64,000 nucleotides of DNA from Calliopsis andreniformis (Eukaryota > Arthropoda > Insecta > Hymenoptera > Andrenidae). The translations under genes and the position numbers were made by a program. Of this stretch, positions 10,440 through 21,930 are shown one piece after another. The notes below the pieces were generated by a model. The model was not told where the DNA came from, searched no databases, and saw only the letters and a program-made list of their open reading frames with translations. Each line of letters begins with the position of its first letter. Within the stretch, counting starts at the first letter, position 1. The stretch covers positions 62,001-126,000 of the forward strand of contig NW_027480564.1 in the NCBI RefSeq assembly GCF_051401765.1, given 5' to 3'.

Positions 10440-13298
10440 GTCAGAGGTTTGAGGATTGAGGTTTGAGGACTGAGGACTGAGGATTAAAGACTGAGGGTTG
10501 AGGATGAGGGCAGAGGGTCAGGGATTGAGGTTTGACGACTGAGGATTGAGGATTGAGGATTGAGAATTGAGGATTGATGATTGAGGATTGAAGATTGAGG
10601 ATTGGGTATTGAGGATTGAAGAATGAGGATTGAGGATTGAGGATTGAGGATTGAGGGTTGAGGACCTAGGATTGGAGATTGATTATTGAGGATTGAAGAT
10701 TGGGGATTGAGGATTGAGGATTGAGTATCTAGGATTGGAGATTGATTAATGCGGATTGAAGATTGAGGATTGATGATTGAGGATTTAGAGTTGAGAATTG
10801 AGGATGAGGTCTGAGGGTTGAGGATTGAGGTTTGAGAAATGAGGATTGAGGATTGAGGATTGAGGATTGAAGATTGAGTATTGAGAATAGAGGATTGAGG
10901 ATTGACGATTGAGGATTGAGAATTGAGGATGAGGACTGAGGGTTGAGAATTGAGGTTTGAGAAATGAAGATTGAGGATTGAGGATTGAGGATTGAGGATT
11001 GAGTGTTGAGGATCGATGATTGAGTATTGAAGATTGAGTATTGATCACTGAGGATTGAGGATTGAGGATTGAGGATTGAGGATTGAGGATTGAAGATTGA
11101 GGATCGAGGACTGAGGACTGAGGATTGAGGCTTGAAGGTTGAGTATTGAAGATTCAGGATTGAGGTTTGAGGACTGAGCATTGAGGATTGAAGATTGAGT
11201 ATTAGGGATTGAAGATTGAGGATTGAGGATTGAGGATTGAGGATTGAGGATGATGTCTGAGGGTTGAGGAGAGAGGTTTGAGGACTGAGGACTGAGGATT
11301 GAAGACTGAGGGTTGAGGATGTGGGCAGAGGGTCAGGGATTGAGGTTTGACGACTGAGGATTGAGGATTGAGGATTGAGAATTGAGGATTGATGGTTGAG
11401 GATGCAAGATTGAGGATTGGGTATTGAGGATTGAAGAATGAGGATTGAGGATTGAGGATTGAGGATTGAGGATTGAGGATCTAGGATTGGAGATTGATTA
11501 TTGAGGATTGCAGATTGAGGATTGAGGATTGAGGATTGAGGATCTAGAATTGGAGATTGATTATTGAGGATTTAAGATTGAGGATTGATGATTGAGGATT
11601 GAGAATTGAGAAATGAGGATGAGGACTGAAGGTTGAGGATTGAGGTTTGAGAAATGAGGATTGAGGATTGAGGATTGAGGATTGAGGATTGAGGATTGTG
11701 GATTGTGTATTAAAGATTGAGTATTGATCACTGAGGATGGAGGATGGAGGATTGAGGGTTGAGGATTGAGGGTTGATGATTGAATATTGAGGATTCAAGA
11801 TTGAGGATTGATGATTAAGGATTGAGGATGGAGGATGAGGGCTGAGTGTTGAGGATTGAGGTTTGAGGACTGAGGACAGAGGATTGAGGATTGAGGATTG
11901 AGGATTGAGGATTGAGGATTGAGGATTGAGGATTGAGGATTGAAGATTGAGTATCGATGATTGAATATTGAGGATTGAGGATTGAGGTTTGAGGATTGAG
12001 GACGAGGACTGACGGTAGAGGATTGAGGTTTGAGGATTGAGGATTGAGGATTGAGTGTTGAGGATTGAGGGTTGATGATTGAATATTGAGGATTGAAGAT
12101 TCAGGATTGATGATTAAGTATTGAGGATGGAGGACGAAGGCTGAGTGTTGAGGATTGAGGTTTGAGGACTGAGGGCAGAGGATTGAGGATTGAGAATTGA
12201 GGATTGAGGATTGAAGATTGAGGATTGAGGACTGAGGATTGAGGATTGAGGATTGAGAATTGAGGATTGATGATTGAGGATTGAAGATTGAGGATTGGGT
12301 ATTGAGGATTGAAGAATCAGGATTGAGGATTGAGGATTGAGGATTGAGGATTGAAGATTTAGTATCGATGATTGAATATTGAGGATTGAGGATTGAGGTT
12401 TGAGGATTGAGGACGAGGACTGACGGCAGAGGATTGAGGTTTGAGGATTGAGGACTGAGGATTGAGGACTGAGGATTGAGCATTGAGGATTGAGCATTGA
12501 GGATTGAAGATTGAAGACTGGGGATTGAGGATTGAAGGTTGAGAATTAAGGATTGATGATTGTGTATTGAGGATCTGGGATTGGAGGTCGATTATTGAGG
12601 ATTGAAGATTGAGGATTGAGGATTGAGGATTGAGGATTGAGAATTGATGATGAGGACTGAGGGTTGAGGATTGAGGTTTGAGGAATGAGGATTGAGGGTT
12701 GAGGATTGAGGATTGAGGATTGAGGATTGAGGATTGAGGATTGAGGATTGGGGATTGAATATTGAGTACTGAGGATTGAAGATTGAGGAGTGAGGATTGA
12801 GGATTGATGATGGAGGATGAGGGCTGAGGGTTGAGGATTGAGGTTTGAGTATTGAATCCTGAGAATTCAGGATATTCTATTGAGTATTGGGAATTGAGGA
12901 TTGATGGTTGAGTACTGAGGACTCAGGATTGAGGATTGAAGGTTGAGTATTGAGGATTCAGAATTGAGGTTTGAGGGCTGAGGATTGAGGATTGAAGATT
13001 GAGTATTGAGGATTGAAGGTTGAGGATTGAGGATTGAGGGTTAAGGATTGAGGATGATGTCTGAGGGTTGAGGATTGAGGATTGAGGATTGAGGATTGAG
13101 GATTGAAGATTGGATATTGAGGATTGAAGATTGAGGATCGAGGATTGAGGACTGAGGATTGAGGCTTGAAGGCTGAGCATTGAAGATTCAGGATTGAGGT
13201 TTGGGGACTGAGGATTGAGGATTGAAGATTGAGTATTAGGGATTGAAGATTGAGGATTGAGGATTGAGGATTGAGGATTGAGGATTGAGGATTGAGGA

Positions 13299-13306
13299 TG
13301 ACGTCA
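13299..13306. other. Perfect TGACGTCA octamer (chance CRE-like palindrome)
   Basis: TGACGTCA occurs here and at 18905, 25054, 38540 and 58267, always in the context GGATGACGTCAGAGG. Related positions read TGATGTCA (for example 54364, 57006) or TGATGTCT, so the forms differ by a C/T change at a CpG. TGACGTCA is the consensus of cAMP-response elements in animals. Nothing here shows regulatory use. Confidence 0.5.
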
Positions 13307-15982
13307 GAGGTTTGAGGATTGAGGTTTGAGGACTGAGGACTGAGGATTGAAGACTGAGGGTTGAGGATGAGGGCAGAGGGTCAGGGATTGAGGTTTGACG
13401 ACTGAGGATTGAGGTATGAGGATTGAGAGTTGCGGATTGATGATTGAGGATTGAAGATTGAGGATTGGATATTGAGGATATAGGATTGAGGATGGAGGAT
13501 GAGGGCTGAGGGTTGAGGATTGAGGTTTGAGTATTGAGTCCTGAGAATTCAGGATATTCTATTGAGTATTGAGAGTTGAGGATTGATGGTTGAGTATTGA
13601 GGATTCATGGCTGGGGGTTGTGTGTTGAATATTGAGGGTTGAGGATTGAGGATTGAGGATTGAGGATTGAGGATTGAAGATTGAGTATTGATGATTGAAT
13701 ATTGAGGATTGAGGATTGAGGTTTGAGGATTGAGGTCGAGGACTGACGGTAGAGGATTGAGGTTTGAGGATTGAGGACTGAGGATTGAGGACTGAGGATT
13801 GAGCATTGAGGATTGAGCATTGAGGATTGAAGATTGAAGACTGGGTATTGAGGATTGAAGATTGAGGATTAAGGATTGAAGATTGTGGATTGAGGATCTA
13901 GGATTGGAGATTGATTATTGAGGAATGAAGATTGAGGATTGAGGATTGAGGATTGAGGATTGAGAATTGAGGATGAGGACTGAGGGTTGAGGATTGAGGT
14001 TTGAGGAATGAGGATTGAGGGTTGATGATTGAGGATTGAGGATTGAGGATTGAGGATTGAGGATTGGGGATTGAATACTGAGTACTGAGGATTGAAGATT
14101 GAGGATTGAGTATTGAGGATTGATGATGGAGGATGAGGGCTGAGGGTTGAGGATTGAGGTTTGAGTATTGAATCCTGAGAATTCAGGATATACTATTGAG
14201 TACTGAGAATTGAGGATCGATGGTTGAGTACTGAGGACTGAAGATTGAGGATTGAAGGTTGAGTATTGAGGATTCAGTATTGAGGTTTGAGGGCTGAGGA
14301 TTGAGGATTGAAGATTGAGTATTGAGGATTGAAGGTTGAGGACTGAGGATTGAGGATTAAGGATTGAGGATTGATGATGATGTCTGAGGGTTGAGGATTG
14401 CGGTTTGAGGACTGAGGACTGAGGATTAAAGACTGAGGGTTGAGGATGAGGGCAGAGGGTCAGGGATTGAGGTTTGACGACTGAGGATTGAGGATTGAGG
14501 ATTGAGAATTGAGCATTGAGGATTGAGCATTGAGGATTGAAGATTCAAGACTGGGGATTGAGGATTGAAGGTTGAGAATTAAGGATTGATGATTGTGTAT
14601 TGAGGATCTAGGATTGGAGATCGATTATTGAGGATTGAAGATTGAGGATTGAGGATTGAGGATTGAGGATTGAGAATTGAGGATGAGGACTGAGGGTTGA
14701 GGATTGAGGTTTGAGGGATGAGGATTGAGGGTTGAGGATTGAGGATTGAGGATTGAGGATTGAGGATTGAGGATTGAGGATTGGGGATTGAATATTGAGT
14801 ACTGAGGATTGAAGATTGAGGATTGAGGATTGAGGATTGATGATGGAGGATGAGGGCTGAGGGTTGAGGATTGAGGTTTGAGTATTGAATCCTGAGAATT
14901 CAGGATATTCTATTGAGTATTGGGAATTGAGGATTGATGGTTGAGTACTGAGGACTCAGGATTGAGGATTGAAGGTTGAGTATTGAGGATTCAGAATTGA
15001 GGTTTGAGGGCTGAGGATTGCGGATTGAAGATTGAGTATTGAGGATTGAAGGTTGAGGATTGAGGATTGAGGATTAAGGATTGAGGATGATGTCTGAGGG
15101 TTGAGGATTGAGGATTGAGGATTGAGGATTGAGGATTGAAGATTGGATGTTGAGGATTGAAGATTGAGGATCGAGGATGGAGGACTGAGGATTGAGGCTT
15201 GAAGGTTGAGTATTGAAGATTCAGGATTGAGGTTTGACGACTGAGGATTGAGGATTGAAGATTGAGTATCAGGGATTGACGATTGAGGATTGAGGATTGA
15301 GGATTGAGGATTGAGGATGATGTCAGAGGTTTGAGTATTGAGGTTTGAGGACTGGGGACTGAGGATTGAAGACTGAGGGTTGAGGATGAGGGCAGAGGGT
15401 CAGGGATTGAGGTTTGACGACTGAGGATTGAGGTATGAGGATTGAGAATTGCGGATTGATGATTGAGGATTGAAGATTGAGGATTGGGTATTGAGGATAG
15501 AGGATTGAGGATGGAGGATGAGGGCTGAGGGTTGAGGATTGTGGTTTGAGTATTGAGTCCTGAGAATTCAGGATATTCTATTGAGTACTGAGAATTGAGG
15601 ATCGATGGTTGAGTACTGAGGACTGAAGATTGAGGATTGAAGGTTGAGTATTGAGGATTCAGTATTGAGGTTTGAGGGCTGAGGATTGAGGATTGAAGAT
15701 TGAGTATTGAGGATTGAAGGTTGAGGATTGAGGATTGAGGATTAAGGATTGAGGATGATGTCTGAGGGTTGAGGATTGAGGTTTGAGGACTGAGGACTTA
15801 GGATTGAGGACTGAGGATTGAGGATGAGGGCTGAGGGTCGGGGATTGAGGTTTGACGACTGAGGACTGAGGATTGAGGATTGAGAATTCAGGATTGTTGA
15901 TGGAGGATTGAAGATTGAGGATTGGGTATTGAGGGTTGAAGAGTGAGGATTGAGGATTGAGGATTGAGGATTGAGGGTTAAG

Positions 15983-16171
15983 GATCTAGGATTGGAGATT
16001 GATTATTGAGGATTGAAGATTGGGGATTGAGGATTGAGGATTGAGGATCTAGGATTGGAGATTGATTATTGAGGATTGAAGATTGGGGATTGAGGATTGA
16101 GGATTGAGGATCTAGGATTGGAGATTGAAGATTGGGGATTGAGGATTGAGGGTTGAGGATTGAGGACGAGG
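15983..16171. repeat. 63-bp module repeated about three times
   Basis: GATCTAGGATTGGAGATTG starts at 15,983, 16,046 and 16,109, exactly 63 bp (9 heptamers) apart. The third copy is shortened in its middle. The same triplet recurs in paralogous places, near 17,068, 21,553, 27,634, 28,754, 41,224, 42,347, 43,729 and 45,603 and in the later 4379-bp copies. It is an intermediate level of the repeat hierarchy. Confidence 0.85.
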
Positions 16172-16430
16172 ACTGACGGTTGAGGATTGAGGTTTGAGGA
16201 TGAGGACTGAGGGTTGAGGATTGAGAATTGAGTATTAGGGATTGAAGATTGAAGATTGAGTATTGAGAATTGAGGATTGAGGATTGAGGATTGAGGATTG
16301 AGAATTGAGGATGAGGACTGAGGGTTGAGGATTGGGGATTGAGGATTGACGATTGAGGATTGAGTATTGAGGATTGAGAATTGAGGATTGAGGTTTGAAA
16401 TTGAGTATTGAGGATTGAGGATTGAGGATT

Positions 16431-18300
16431 GAGATTTGATTATTGAATATTGTGGATTGAGTATTGAGCCATGAGAATTCAGGATATTCTATTGAGTATT
16501 GTGAATTGGGGATTGATCGTTGAGTATTGAGGATTCATGTCTGAGGGTTGTGTGTTGAATATGGAGGGTTGAGGGTTGAGGATTGAGGATTGAGGATGGA
16601 GGATGAGGGCTGAGTGTTGAGGATTGAGGTTTGAGTATTGAATCCTGAGAATTCAGGATATTCTATTGAGTATTGAGAATTGAGGATTGATGGTTGAGTA
16701 CTGAGGACTGAGCATTGCGGATTGAAGGTTGAGTATTGAGGATTCAGAATTGAGGTTTGAGTACTGACGATTGAGGATTGAAGATTGAGTATTGAGGATT
16801 GAAGATTGAGGATTGAGCATTGAGGATTGAGGATTGAGGATGATGTCTGAAGTTTGAGGATTGAGGTTTGAGGACTGAGGACTGAGGATTGAGGACTGAG
16901 GATTGAGGATGAGGGCTGAGGGTCGGGGATTGAGGTTTGACGGCTGAGGACTGAGGATTGAGGATTGAGAATTAAGGATTGTTGATAGAGGATTGATGAT
17001 TGAGGATTGGGTATTGAGGATTGAAGAATGAGGATTGAGGATTGAGGATTGAGGATTGAGGGTTGAGGATCTACGATTGGAGATTGATTATTGAGGATTG
17101 AAGATTGGGGATTGAGGATTGAGGATTGAGGATCTAGGATTGGAGATTGATTATTGAGGATTGAAGATTGGGGATTGAGGATTGAGGATTGAGGATCTAG
17201 GATTGGAGATTGAAGATTGGGGATTGAGGATTGAGGGTTGAGGATTGAGGACGAGGACTGACGGTTGAGGATTGAGGTTTGAGGATTGAGGATTGAGGAT
17301 TGAGGACTGAGGCTTGAGGATTGAGGATTGAGCATTGAGGATTGAAGATTGAGGACTGGCGATTGAGGATTGAAGATTGAGGATTAAGGATTGAGGATTG
17401 GGAATTGAGGATGTAGGATTGGAGATTGATTATTGAGGATTGAAGATTGAGGATTGAGGATTGAGGATTGGGTATTGAGGATTGAAGAATGAGGATTGAG
17501 GATTGAGGATTGAGAATTGAGGGTTGAGGATCTAGGATTGAAGATTGAGGACTGAGGATTGAGGATTGAGGATTGAGGATTGAGGATGGAGGATGAGGGC
17601 TGAGGGTTGAGGATTGAGGTTTGAGTATTGGGTCCTGAGAATTCAGGATATTCTATGAGTATTGAGAATTGAGGATTGGTGGTTGAGTATTGAGGACTGA
17701 GAATTGAGGCCTGAAGGTTGAGTATAGAAGATTCAGGATTGAGGTTTGGGGACTGAGGATTGAGGATTGAAGATTGAGTATTAGGGATCGAAGATTGAGG
17801 ATTGAGGATTGAGGATTGAGGGTTGAGGATTGAAGACTGAGGATTGAGGTTTGAGGATTGTGTATTAAAGATTGAGTATTGATCACTGAGGATTGAGGAT
17901 TGAGGATTGAGTGTTGAGGATTGAGGGTTGATGATTGAATATTGAGGATTGAAGATTCAGGATTGATGATTAAGGATTGAGGATGGAGGACGAAGGCTGA
18001 GTGTTGAGGATTGAGGTTTGAGGACTGAGGGCAGAGGATTGAGGATTGAGAATTGAGGATTGAGGATTGAGGATTGAGGATTGAAAATTGAGTATTGAGG
18101 ATCGAAGATTGAGGATTGAGCATTGACGATTGAGGATTGAAGATTGAGTATTGAGGATTGAAGATTGAGGATTGAGGATTGAAGATTGAGTATTGAGAAT
18201 TGAGGTTTGAGAAATGAGGATTGAGGATTGAGGATTGACGATTGAGGATTGAGGGTTGAGGATCGATGATTGAGTATTGAAGATTGAGTATTGATCACTG
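16431..18300. repeat. Block S, first copy, with paired dyads
   Basis: Begins with the CCATGA-class dyad at 16475, followed exactly 174 bp later by an ordinary dyad at 16649. A third dyad is at 17639. Paralogues of the paired arrangement are at 20961/21135, 28161/28335, 41751/41925, 46130/46304 and 50509/50683, all spaced 174 bp. The distance from the first to the third dyad is 1164 bp here and at 28,161, but 1024 bp at 41,751. Confidence 0.85.
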
Positions 18301-20915
18301 AGGATTGAGGATTGAGGATTGAGGATTGAGGATTGAGGATTGAGGATTGAGGATTGAGGATTGAGGATTGGGGATTGAATATTGAGTACTGAGGATTGAA
18401 GATTGAGGATTGAGGATTGAGGATTGATGATGGAGGATGAGGGCTGAGGGTTGAGGATTGAGGTTTGAGTATTGAATCCTGAGAATTCAGGATATTCTAT
18501 TGAGTATTGGGAATTGAGGATTGATGGTTGAGTACTGAGGACTCAGGATTGAGGATTGAAGGTTGAGTATTGAGGATTCAGAATTGAGGTTTGAGGGCTG
18601 AGGATTGAGGATTGAAGATTGAGTATTGAGGATTGAAGGTTGAGGATTGAGGATTGAGGATTAAGGATTGAGGATGATGTCTGAGGGTTGAGGATTGAGG
18701 ATTGAGGATTGAGGATTGAGGATTGAAGATTGGATATTGAGGATTGAAGATTGAGGATCGAGGATTGAGGACTGAGGATTGAGGCTTGAAGGCTGAGCAT
18801 TGAAGATTCAGGATTGAGGTTTGAGGACTGAGGATTGAGGATTGAAGATTGAGTATTAGGGATTGAAGATTGAGGATTGAGGATTGAGGATTGAGGATTG
18901 AGGATGACGTCAGAGGTTTGAGGATTGAGGTTTGAGGACTGAGGACTGAGGATTGAAGACTGAGGGTTGAGGATGAGGGCTGAGGGTCAGGGATTGAGGT
19001 TTGACGACTGAGGATTGAGGTATGAGGATTGAGAGTTGCGGATTGATGATTGAGGATTGAAGATTGAGGATTGGATATTGAGGATAGAGGATTGAGGATG
19101 GAGGATGAGGGCTGAGGGTTGAGGATTGAGGTTTGAGTATTGAGTCCTGAGAATTCAGGATATTCTATTGAGTATTGAGAGTTGAGGATTGATGGTTGAG
19201 TATTGAGGATTCATGGCTGGGGGTTGTGTGTTGAATATTGAGGGTTGAGGATTGAGGATTGAGGATTGAGGATTGAGGATTGAAGATTGAGTATTGATGA
19301 TTGAATATTGAGGATTGAGGATTGAGGTTTAAGGATTGAGGTCGAGGACTGACGGTAGAGGATTGAGGTTTGAGGATTGAGGACTGAGGATTGAGGACTG
19401 AGGATTGAGCAGTGAGGATTGAGCATTGAGGATTGAAGATTGAAGACTGGGTATTAAGGATTGAAGATTGAGAATTAAGGATTAAAGATTGTGGATTGAG
19501 GATCTAGGATTGGAGATTGATTATTGAGGATTGAAGATTGAGGATTGAGGATTGAGGATTGAGGATTGAGGATTGAGAATTGAGGATGAGGACTGAGGTT
19601 TGAGGATTGAGGTTTGAGGAATGAGGATTGAGGGTTGATGATTGAGGATTGAGGATTGAGGATTGAGGAATGAGGATTGAGGGTTGAGGATTGAGGATTG
19701 AGGATTGAGGATTGAGGATTGAGGATTGAGGATTGGGGATTGAATATTGTGTACTGAGGATTGAAGATTGAGGATTGAGGATTGAGGATTGATGATGGAG
19801 GATGAGGGCTGAGGGTTGAGGATTGAGGTTTGAGTATTGAATCCTGAGAATTCAGGATATTCTATTGAGTATTGAGAATTGAGGATTGATGGTTGAGTAC
19901 TGAGGGCTGAGGATTGGGGATTGAAGGTTGAGTATTGAGGATTCAGAATTGAGGTTTGAGGGCTGAGGATTGAGGATTGAAGATTGAGTATTGAGGATTG
20001 AAGGTTGAGGATTGAGGATTGAGGATTAAGGATTGAGGATGATGTCTGAGGGTTGAGGATTGAGGATTGAGGATTGAGGATTGAGGATTGAAGATTGGAT
20101 ATTGAGGATTGAAGATTGAGGATCGAGGATTGAGGGCTGACGATTGAGGCTTGAAGCTTGAGTATTGAAGATTCAGGATTGAGGTTTGAGGACTGAGGAT
20201 TGAGGATTGAAGATTGAGTATTAGGAATTGAAGATTGAGGATTAAGGATTGAGGATTGAGTATTGAGGATGATGTCTGAGGTTTGAGGATTGATGTTTGA
20301 GGACTGAGGTCTGAGGATTGAAGACTGAGGGTTGAGGATGAGGGAAGAGGGTCAGGGATTGAGGTTTGACGACTGAGGATTGAGGATTGAGGATTGAAGA
20401 TTGAATATTGAGGATTGAAGATTGAGGATTGAGGATTGAGGGATGAGGATGGAGGATTAGGGCTGAGGGTTGAGGATTGAGGTTTGAGGACTGAGGACTG
20501 AGGATTGTGGATCGAGAGTTGAGGATTGAGGATTGAGGATTGAGGATTGAGGATTGAGGATTGAGAATTGAGGATTGATGATTGAGGGTTGAAAATTGAA
20601 TATTGAGGATTGAAGATTGAGGATTGATGATTAAGGATTGAGGATGCAGGATGAGGGCTGAGGGTTGAGGATTGAGGTTTGAGGACTGAGGACTGAGGAT
20701 TGAGGATTGAGAATTGAGTATTAGGGATTGAAGATTGAAGATTGAGTATTGAGAATTGAGGATTGAGGATTGAGGATTGAGGATTGAGAATTGAGGATGA
20801 GGACTGAGGGTTGAGGATTGGGGATTGAGGATTGACGATTGAGGTTTGAGTATTGGGGATTGAGAATTGAGGATTGAGGTTTGAAATTGAGTATTGAGGA
20901 TTGAAGATTGAGGAT
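18301..20915. repeat. Internal partial re-duplication of block R and of the 0.9-1.9 kb segment
   Basis: About 18,360-19,500 parallels 12,740-13,900 (dyad 18483 vs 12863, offset 5620; dyad 19151 vs 13545, offset 5606, a difference of two heptamers). About 19,680-20,760 parallels 870-1,940. The segment is therefore a mosaic of two older lineages joined between about 19,500 and 19,680. Dyads at 18483, 19151 and 19848. No gene. Confidence 0.75.
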
Positions 20916-21930
20916 TGAGATTTGATTATTGAATATTGTGGATTGAGTATTGAACCATGAGAATTCAGGATATTCTATTGAGTATTGAGAATTGGGGATT
21001 GATCGTTGAGTATTGAGGATTCATGTCTGAGGGTTGTGTGTTGAATATTGAGGGTTGAGGGTTGAGGATTGAGGATTGAGGATGGAGGATGAGGGCTGAG
21101 GGTTGAGGATTGAGGTTTGAGTACTGAATCCTGAGAATTCAGGATATTCTATTGAGTATTGAGAATTGAGGATTGATGGTTGAGTACTGAGGACTGAGCA
21201 TTGAGGATTGAAGGTTGAGTATTGAGGATTCAGAATTGAGGTTTGAGGACTGACGATTGAGGATTGAAGATTGAGTATTGAGGATTGAAGATTGAGGATT
21301 GAGCATTGAGGATTGAGGATTGAGGATGATGTCTGAGGTTTGAGGATTGAGGTTTGAGGACTGAGGACTGACGATTGAGGAGTGAGGATTGAGGATGAGG
21401 GCTGAGGGTCGGGGATTGAGGTTTGGCAGCTGAGGACTGAGGATTGAGGATTGAGAATTAAGGATTGTTGATAGAGGATTGATGATTGAGGATTGGGTAT
21501 TGAGGATTGAAGAATGAGGATTGAGGATTGAGGATTGAGGATTGATGGTTGAGGATCTAGGATTGGAGATTGATTATTGAGGATTGAAGATTGGGGATTG
21601 AGGATTGAGGATTGAGGATCTAGGATTGGAGATTGATTAATGAGGATTGAAGATTGGGGATTGAGGATTGAGGATTGAGGATCTAGGATTGGAGATTGAA
21701 GATTGGGGATTGAGGCTTGAGGGTTGAGGATTGAGGACGAGGACTGACGGTTGAGGATTGAGGTTTGAGGATTGAGGATTGAGGATTGAGGACTGAGACT
21801 TGAGGATTGAGGATTGAGCATTGAGGATTGAAGATTGAGGACTGGCGATTGAGGATTGAATATTGAGGATTAAGGATTGAGGATTGGGGATTGAGGATGT
21901 AGGATTGGAGATTGATTATTGAGGATTGAA
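20916..21930. repeat. Block S, second copy
   Basis: CCATGA-class dyad at 20961, ordinary dyad at 21135 (spacing 174), then the 63-bp modules near 21,553. Offset to the first copy is 4486 bp. The right part also matches about 34,900-35,400 at offset 13,479. Confidence 0.8.

Larger units (their letters stand above)
10440..16430. repeat. Large duplicated block R, copy a
   Basis: Matches 22,202 to 28,120 at offset 11,762, becoming 11,755 after a one-heptamer difference near 13,280 and 11,651 after a 104-bp absence in copy b. The same block recurs at about 35,681-41,710. Dyad cassettes lie at 12863, 13545, 14179, 14896 and 15564. The part from 10,440 to about 12,840 has no dyad. All differences I checked are substitutions or losses or gains of whole repeat units. 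Confidence 0.88.

Noticed and set aside
12863..19848. CRISPR-like array of GAATTC cassettes separated by spacers
   Set aside because: Intervals between cassettes range from 165 bp to over 4 kb and are themselves heptamer repeat shared between copies, not unique spacers, and no cas genes are present.
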